From contig NZ_CP011340.1 of assembly GCF_001278075.1 (NCBI RefSeq), forward strand, positions 1,860,001 to 1,924,000: DNA of 64,000 nt, in the 5' to 3' direction. The stretch comes from Streptomyces pristinaespiralis. Lineage in GTDB: Bacteria > Actinomycetota > Actinomycetes > Streptomycetales > Streptomycetaceae. This document shows positions 59,655 through 64,000 of this stretch, piece by piece. Position numbers and translations under genes: made by a program. The number at the start of each line of letters is the position of its first letter. Position 1 is the first letter of the stretch. The notes below the pieces were generated by a model that saw only the letters and a list, made by a program, of their open reading frames with translations, searched no databases and was not told the origin of the DNA.

Positions 59655-60140
59655 CTATCCTCCGGTGATCAGTTCGGCGACGGCGTCGACGCCTTCGCGG
59701 GTTCCGACGACGACGAGCGTGTCGCCGATGGCGAAGCGGAAGTCGGGCGTGGGCGAGGGGAACGCCGCGGTGCGACGCAGTACGGCGACGATGGACGCTC
59801 CTGTGCGGGTGCGCGCCTGGGTGTCGGCGAGCAGCCGGCCGGCGTAGGGGGACCGTTTCGTCACGGGGATGTGCTCGGTGACGAGGTCGATCTCGATGTG
59901 CTGGTGCAGGTGCGCGACCGGGTCGGGGACGAGCAGCTTGGACAGTGCGGTCGCCTCGTGGGGGGCGAGGGCGGCGGCGTCCTTGCAGGCGTCGTCGTCC
60001 TCCGGGTCGTGGAAGGCGAGGATGCGGCGGCCGTCCTGGTGCACGACGACGGACAGGTGCGCGCCGGCGTCGGTCTTGAGGTCGTACCTCGTGCCGACTC
60101 CGGGCAGGGCGGTTTTGCTGACGTGTGCGGTGGGTTCCAT
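59655..60140 (-). CDS. TrkA-C/RCK domain regulatory subunit of the antiporter (KhtT-like)
   Basis: 161 aa from the ATG at 60140; an ATG 12 nt earlier is possible. The N-terminal half (KTALPGVGTRYDLKTDAGAHLSVVVHQDGRRIL) matches KhtT-type regulators. The TrkA-C domain occupies about residues 80-160 with SPYAGRLLADTQARTRTGASIVAVLR and FAIGDTLVVVGTREGVDAVAEL. It would gate the antiporter in response to nucleotides or pH. The 6-nt spacing to the antiporter gene shows co-expression. Confidence 0.9.
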   Translation of the reverse strand: MEPTAHVSKTALPGVGTRYDLKTDAGAHLSVVVHQDGRRILAFHDPEDDDACKDAAALAPHEATALSKLLVPDPVAHLHQHIEIDLVTEHIPVTKRSPYAGRLLADTQARTRTGASIVAVLRRTAAFPSPTPDFRFAIGDTLVVVGTREGVDAVAELITGG

Positions 60141-60808
60141 GGAGGGCTCCATACGGGCGGTCGTCGACGCTGTGCGGGCGGCTGTGCTGTCTGTTCGGGT
60201 GGTGCGCGGTGTTCGCCGCGGCACCACCGGAGGGGGATTCTGCATCAACCGCCGTACAGGGCACCGGCCGGCCCTGGATCGGGTCGGCGGGGGTCGGTCA
60301 GTCGAGCCGGGCAGGCCCGGTCGGACGCGGTCCGGCCGGTGGGTCCGGTCGTCGGTCGCTGCGAGACGTATCGGGAACGCCGTCCCGCGCCCGCGCGTCG
60401 ATGCGCACCGGTCCGGCGTCACGCGCGATTCCGGCATTACGCGCAATTCCGGCGCTACGCACGACTCCAGGGCCGCGCCCGTACCCACCGGGACGCACCG
60501 GTCTGCCGAGACGCACGGATCCGGCGTCGCGGACGAACCCGTGGACGGCCTCTACGGGCACGGCGGGCACGCCGAACCCCTCACGCCCGGGCGTCGCCGC
60601 AGGCACGAGCGTCACCGACGGGCCGCGGGCATGGCTGCCGTGCGCCATCTCCCACCCCCCGCCCGGCCGGCACCTCATGGGCGCCGGCACACACTCCTGC
60701 CGTTGACACGCATTGCGTTCGCTCCAGGAGCATGGCAATGACTCGGTAAAGAATTCTACCGCAGGACAATTGCCGCGAATGATGAACTACCCACCGAACA
60801 GGGCATTC
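60141..60808. other. 668-nt intergenic region; no convincing gene
   Basis: Separates the RCK/antiporter operon from the channel-like gene. A minus-strand frame (60298-60738, possible ATG at about 60648) is open, but its product is Arg/Gly/Pro-rich with hexapeptide repeats (AGIARN, AGIARD) and no family resemblance, so I leave it uncalled. The AT-richer stretch at 60715-60800 may hold regulatory sites for the antiporter operon or the terminator of the channel-like gene. Confidence 0.5.
60412..60465. repeat. Three tandem 18-bp repeats
   Basis: TCCGGCGTCACGCGCGAT, TCCGGCATTACGCGCAAT and TCCGGCGCTACGCACGAC occupy 60412-60429, 60430-60447 and 60448-60465, in the non-coding stretch. The period is 18, so an open frame is kept by chance or selection. 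Confidence 0.85.
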
Positions 60809-62809
60809 TCACTCGCCCGTCCGCAACTGCGGCCGCCGTCCGAGGAGTTCTGCGGCCCCCCGCCGTGTCGCGGCGACGACGACCCGGTCCTGGGGCCTGA
60901 GCACGTATCCGGGATGGAGGTCCCACACCAGCCCGGTGGGGTTGCCCTCGTGGTCGCGGCGGGCGTTCGCCAGGTCCGGCTGCCTTTCGTCGGGCTCCGT
61001 CGCGTCGAGGGCGACGATCCGCCAGGCCCCGGGCCTGAACGCCTCCGCGACGGTGCGGCCCTCCAGTCGGGGGTGTCCGGCCACGTCGACGGCGGCGAAG
61101 AGCAGCACCTTGCGCTCCACCGGTACGGCGCCGAGGATCTGGCGTCCCATCATGGCGACGGCGAACGCGGGCGCGGCGAGCGTGGAGACGCTGCGGCTGC
61201 GGGTCAGGGCGTCGGGGTGCGCGGCGCGCAGACTCCGGTAGACGGCGGTCGCGAAGTCGTCGTCGTAGATGCGCAGGGCCACACGGAGGTCGGGTTTGGC
61301 GGAGCGGGCGTAGAGCGCGGCCTCCAGGTTCGTGGTGTCGACGCTGGTGAGGGCGAGCAGCGCGTGCGCGCGGTGGATCTTGGCGGCCTCCAGGACGCCC
61401 TCCTCGGTCACGTCACCGATCACGGTGGGCACCCGCAGCCGGCGGACGAGGGCGATGCCGCGAGCCTCGGGGTCCTCCTCGACGCAGACGACGGGGATGC
61501 CCAGTTCGCGCAGGCGCATCAGCACCCGGCTGCCGATCTTCCCCAGCCCCAGCAGCACGACGTGACCGGACAGGCCGCGCGGCGGGCGGCGCAGTGCGGA
61601 GGCGCTGCGGAAGGTGCCGAGGGCCTCCAGTGCCGCCGCGACCGTCAGCGGCAGCAGCATCAGACCGGCGAGTCCGGTGAGGAGTTGCAGGACCTGCCGG
61701 TCGGCGTCGGCGCCGGTCGCCGGGTCGCCCATGGCGAACAGGTCCAGCAGGACCAGGTACGTGGCGTGCAGCGGGTCGTCTCCCGTGGTGATCCATGAGG
61801 CGACGGCCAGGGCGACGACGACGGCGCCGAGACCGGCCAGCGACCAGCGCAGCCGCCGGGAGAACAGCCGGCCGAGGGGGACGCTCCGGCCGGCGAGGGG
61901 ACCCGGTCCACCGCTCCCCGCCCGGTGGGAGATGGCCTCGAGGACGACGGTGCCTCGCCCGGTGGCCTCGGCGACGCTCCGGTCGTCGGGCAGCAGGCGT
62001 GGCCCTTCCTGTCCGCTCCGGTCGGAACCCTCGGCGCCGGCGGGGTCGTTGGTGGTGGACGACAGCAGGGCGAGCGTGCACAGGCCGGGGTCGGCGACCT
62101 CACCGCGGGCGGGCGGGGTGCGCTCGACGGCCCGCAGCAGCAGCCCGTCCGCCTGGACGATCTTGCTGGTGCCGGCGACGGCGGTCGCGGCCAGCGCGGG
62201 GGCCGCGGTGTCCGCGTCGGAGAGCACGGTGGTCGAGGCGTCCAGCGCCTGACCGGTGAGGCCGGGGAGGGACAGCGCGGCGGCCTGGTCGAGGAGTTCG
62301 GTGAGGTGCTGGCCGAGTTTGCGGTTGTAGAGCCGGATCACCAGCCGCAGGTGGGGGTTGAGTCTGCGTGCGGCGAGCGCGGCCCGGATGTTCGTCTCGT
62401 CGTCGTCGTGGACCAGGGCCAGTGCGGCGGCCCGGCCGACGCCGGCTTCGAGGAGTACCGCCTCGTCGAGCTCCAGGGTCTCGATGACCCTGGGCAGATC
62501 GGGCGGCGGGGTGTCGCCCGGAGCGGTGGGCACGGTGGTGCCGACGGCCCTGGTCATGACGGCGGACATCCGGCCGAACAGGGCGGAGGCCCTGACCCGC
62601 CCGGACAGGGGCAGTTCAGGGCTCCGTGAGGCCTGGGCGGCCGGTACGACGAGGGTGACCCGCTCGCCGTACACCTCGCGGAGTTCGCCGGCCAGCCGGT
62701 GGACGAGGGCGTCGTCCCCACACACGATCATGTGGCCCTGGGCGGTGGGGGGTTGCGCCTGATGAGGGAGTGAGGAGGAGGACACGCCCCATAGACTGCC
62801 CTGCCCCAC
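60809..62809 (-). CDS. Two-RCK-domain NAD-binding channel-like membrane protein
   Basis: 666 aa at most; internal starts cannot be ruled out. The N-terminal TrkA-N/RCK-like domain begins MIVCGDDALVHRLAGEL. Two TM helices follow at about residues 310-410 (WSLAGLGAVVVALAVASW and LLTGLAGLMLLPLTVAAAL) around a pore-like segment LLDLFAMGDPATGAD. A second TrkA-N domain has HVVLLGLGKIGSRVLMRLRELG and GDVTEEGVLEAAKI. The arrangement resembles CASTOR/POLLUX- or MthK-like channels. The filter-like MGD segment lacks the TxGYG consensus, so ion selectivity is uncertain. Confidence 0.85.
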   Translation of the reverse strand: MGQGSLWGVSSSSLPHQAQPPTAQGHMIVCGDDALVHRLAGELREVYGERVTLVVPAAQASRSPELPLSGRVRASALFGRMSAVMTRAVGTTVPTAPGDTPPPDLPRVIETLELDEAVLLEAGVGRAAALALVHDDDETNIRAALAARRLNPHLRLVIRLYNRKLGQHLTELLDQAAALSLPGLTGQALDASTTVLSDADTAAPALAATAVAGTSKIVQADGLLLRAVERTPPARGEVADPGLCTLALLSSTTNDPAGAEGSDRSGQEGPRLLPDDRSVAEATGRGTVVLEAISHRAGSGGPGPLAGRSVPLGRLFSRRLRWSLAGLGAVVVALAVASWITTGDDPLHATYLVLLDLFAMGDPATGADADRQVLQLLTGLAGLMLLPLTVAAALEALGTFRSASALRRPPRGLSGHVVLLGLGKIGSRVLMRLRELGIPVVCVEEDPEARGIALVRRLRVPTVIGDVTEEGVLEAAKIHRAHALLALTSVDTTNLEAALYARSAKPDLRVALRIYDDDFATAVYRSLRAAHPDALTRSRSVSTLAAPAFAVAMMGRQILGAVPVERKVLLFAAVDVAGHPRLEGRTVAEAFRPGAWRIVALDATEPDERQPDLANARRDHEGNPTGLVWDLHPGYVLRPQDRVVVAATRRGAAELLGRRPQLRTGE

Positions 62810-62838
62810 CGGCCGGTTGCGCCGCGGGGTCCTCGGGC

Positions 62839-63825
62839 CTACTCGTGCGTGTGCCCGTCCTCGCTCCCGTCATGGCTCTCCTCCGTGTTCCCCGGCGTGT
62901 TCTGCCGCGTGTCGGTCCCCTGGCCGGGGGCGTCCGCCGTGACGACGGTGAACGCGGCGGTGCGGACCTTGCCTTCGTGCTTGAAGTCGAGGAACAGCCG
63001 GTACGCGCCGGGGCTCGGGGCCGTGGCGGTGAAGGTCACTTCGGGGCCGGGGCGGGTCGTGCCGTCACCGGGTTCGCCGCCGGGGTGGACGTGGAGGTAG
63101 GCGAGGTCACCGGAGCGCAGCGCCACCAGGTGTCCGTACGCCCCGAGGTACGGCTCGAGGTCGGTGACCGGGCGGCCGTCGCGGGAGACGCTCAGCTTCA
63201 GCTCGCCGGCCTTCGCGGGGCGCAGGGCGCCGTCGAGGGTGACGGTGTAGCCGTCGACCTTCGCCACCTTGGTGGCGGCGGGCAGCGGGGCGGGCCGGTA
63301 GTCGCCGGAGACCGCGAGGTCCGCGCCGAGGGTGAGGTTCTTCGCGCCCTCGGCGGCCGGGGTGAAGTCGGCGAAGAGGCGGTAGTCCCCCGCCTTCGGC
63401 AGGTCGGCGTCGATGCTCCAGGTGCCGTTCGCGGCCCTGGTGGGGTGCAGGTGGCGGTAGGTGCCGAGGTCGCGCGAGGCGAGGATGAGGTGGAGTTCCT
63501 TGTCGTGTTCGCGCTGGTAGGCGGTGACGGGCCGGCCGTCGCCGTCGCGGACGGTGAAGCGCAGTTCACTGGTCCGCCCGGCGACGACGCGCGGGGTGTC
63601 GAGGTCGAGGGTGTAGCCGCCCTCGGAGATCTGCAGCCCACCGGCGGCGGAGGGGCCGTGGCCGCCGGGCTCCTCCGAGGCCCGGCCGGTCGCCGGGTGC
63701 TCGGAGTGCGCGGCGGGCGGGGGTGCCGTGTCGACGGGCGCGACCACGTTTCCCACTCCGTATGCGGCTCCGAAGGAGGCGGCGAGCGCGGCTGCGAAGG
63801 CGGTGATCTTCATGGGGGTCTTCAT
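62839..63825 (-). CDS. Secreted His-rich protein, likely copper-responsive
   Basis: 328 aa from the ATG at 63825, with GAGGAG 5 nt upstream. It has a signal peptide (MKITAFAAALAASFGAAYG) followed by His/Pro-rich sequence (AAHSEHPATG). Two beta-sandwich-like repeats follow; the first holds DKELHLILASRDLGTYRHLHP and the second YGHLVALRSGDLAYLHVHPGG, giving paired H-x-H and His-Met-poor metal sites. The C-terminus is His/Asp/Glu-rich (SHDGSEDGHTHE). The two CsoR-type boxes upstream support a copper-handling role outside the cell. The function of the family is not firmly known to me. Confidence 0.85.
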   Translation of the reverse strand: MKTPMKITAFAAALAASFGAAYGVGNVVAPVDTAPPPAAHSEHPATGRASEEPGGHGPSAAGGLQISEGGYTLDLDTPRVVAGRTSELRFTVRDGDGRPVTAYQREHDKELHLILASRDLGTYRHLHPTRAANGTWSIDADLPKAGDYRLFADFTPAAEGAKNLTLGADLAVSGDYRPAPLPAATKVAKVDGYTVTLDGALRPAKAGELKLSVSRDGRPVTDLEPYLGAYGHLVALRSGDLAYLHVHPGGEPGDGTTRPGPEVTFTATAPSPGAYRLFLDFKHEGKVRTAAFTVVTADAPGQGTDTRQNTPGNTEESHDGSEDGHTHE

Positions 63826-63843
63826 GACGTCTCCTCGGGAGAA

Positions 63844-63860
63844 ATACCCAGCGGGGGTAT
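63844..63860. promoter_or_regulatory. CsoR-type copper operator, proximal
   Basis: ATACCCAGCGGGGGTAT is an inverted repeat of the GGGTAT/ATACCC type bound by CsoR, 19 nt before the start of the secreted His-rich protein gene. Confidence 0.78.
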
Positions 63861-63877
63861 GAGAGCCACCTTAGCAG

Positions 63878-63894
63878 ATACCCATGGGGGGTAT
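63878..63894. promoter_or_regulatory. CsoR-type copper operator, distal
   Basis: ATACCCATGGGGGGTAT, the same arrangement as the proximal box and 34 nt further upstream. Minus-strand TTGCAT and TAAGGT hexamers flank it, so it may lie within the core promoter. Confidence 0.78.
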
Positions 63895-63908
63895 GCAATG
63901 GGAGAAAG

Positions 63909-63942
63909 AAGAGGCGCCCGCCTGGATCGGCGGGCGCCTCTT
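63909..63942 (-). terminator. Perfect 14-bp hairpin terminator
   Basis: AAGAGGCGCCCGCC (63909-63922) and its complement (63929-63942) enclose a 6-nt loop, just downstream of the partial gene that ends at 63965. It would insulate the copper-box promoter from that gene. Confidence 0.85.
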
Positions 63943-63964
63943 CCGGGCACCTTTTCCGGGGACG

Positions 63965-64000
63965 TCACCCCTGCGACAGCGACGCCGCCGCCCAGGCCGT
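63965..64000 (-). CDS. 3' end of a gene continuing beyond the window
   Basis: Minus-strand frame TAWAAASLSQG followed by TGA at 63965-63967, directly before a strong terminator. Only eleven codons are visible, so no function can be assigned. Confidence 0.5.
   Translation of the reverse strand, partial: TAWAAASLSQG

Noticed and set aside
60298..60738. Possible 110-145-aa minus-strand gene
   Set aside because: Arg/Gly/Pro-rich with hexapeptide repeats, no family resemblance and no clear ribosome site; left as non-coding.
58869..60749. A 626-codon plus-strand open frame over the antiporter and RCK genes
   Set aside because: Antisense shadow with Asp/Glu/Gly-rich sequence; the antiporter reading has clear TM segments and motifs.
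1..64000. tRNA, rRNA or CRISPR loci
   Set aside because: No cloverleaf-like segment with conserved T-loop, no rRNA-like sequence and no spaced identical repeats were noticed by eye; a covariance search would be decisive.

Overview
The window is high-GC, gene-dense actinomycete chromosome and is almost certainly from a Streptomyces species. The signs are pervasive G/C at third codon positions, many GTG starts, 4-nt ATGA/GTGA overlaps inside operons, a Streptomyces subtilisin inhibitor (SSI), a DUF2637 membrane protein, PucR and MmyB-type regulators, and Zur, DmdR/IdeR and CsoR-like operators of actinobacterial form.

Layout, left to right. (1) 141-8919: purine catabolism, with a three-subunit xanthine dehydrogenase, XdhC and an AzgA-like purine permease on the minus strand, and a divergent PucR regulator. 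(2) 9078-18679: a complete azole-type (TOMM/LAP) RiPP operon on the minus strand. In transcription order it holds a 44-aa candidate precursor missing from routine ORF lists, a leader-binding/cyclodehydratase-partner protein, an S15 (CocE/NonD) hydrolase, YcaO, a double-lobed SagB-like dehydrogenase and two ABC exporters. (3) 18763-22787: a FecBCD-type metallophore importer, also on the minus strand, with a beta-propeller-like gene divergent from it (22908-24176). Both the importer and the RiPP operon sit behind 15-bp 7-1-7 palindromes of the Zur type. The most interesting hypothesis here is therefore a zinc-starvation-induced ribosomal peptide metallophore with dedicated export and re-import.

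(4) 24278-30905: a TPR protein/dual-specificity phosphatase pair, a repeat protein, a GntR regulator, an iron-boxed FhuF-like reductase, DUF2637 and a RsbW-like kinase. (5) 31226-40847: pyruvate oxidase-type enzyme, PP2C phosphatase with a 132-bp tandem repeat, a 1,246-aa S8 protease with divergent TrmB/LuxR-type regulator, and DUF456. (6) 41297-48056: RsgA with an upstream mini-ORF and hairpin, a LysE exporter, a PolX-like PHP protein, SSI with Lys at the likely P1 position, a VWA/partner membrane pair and a cupin.

(7) 48156-57299: a region scarred by insertions. A 5,151-bp Tn3-family transposon (46-bp inverted repeats, 5-bp duplication TACTC) splits a zinc alcohol dehydrogenase. Its tnpA carries an in-frame amber codon and a 1-nt deletion. 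Between resolvase and transposase it carries two passenger genes that look like an amyloid-signalling, membrane-targeting pair. A TnpB-only element splits the neighbouring XRE/MmyB regulator. The ancestral locus can be read as cupin-adh divergent from regulator-SDR.

(8) 57296-64000: SDR oxidoreductase, K+/H+ antiporter with its RCK subunit, a channel-like NAD-binding protein, and a secreted His-rich protein behind two tandem CsoR-type copper boxes. The last 36 nt are the 3' end of another minus-strand gene. I saw no tRNA, rRNA or CRISPR array.
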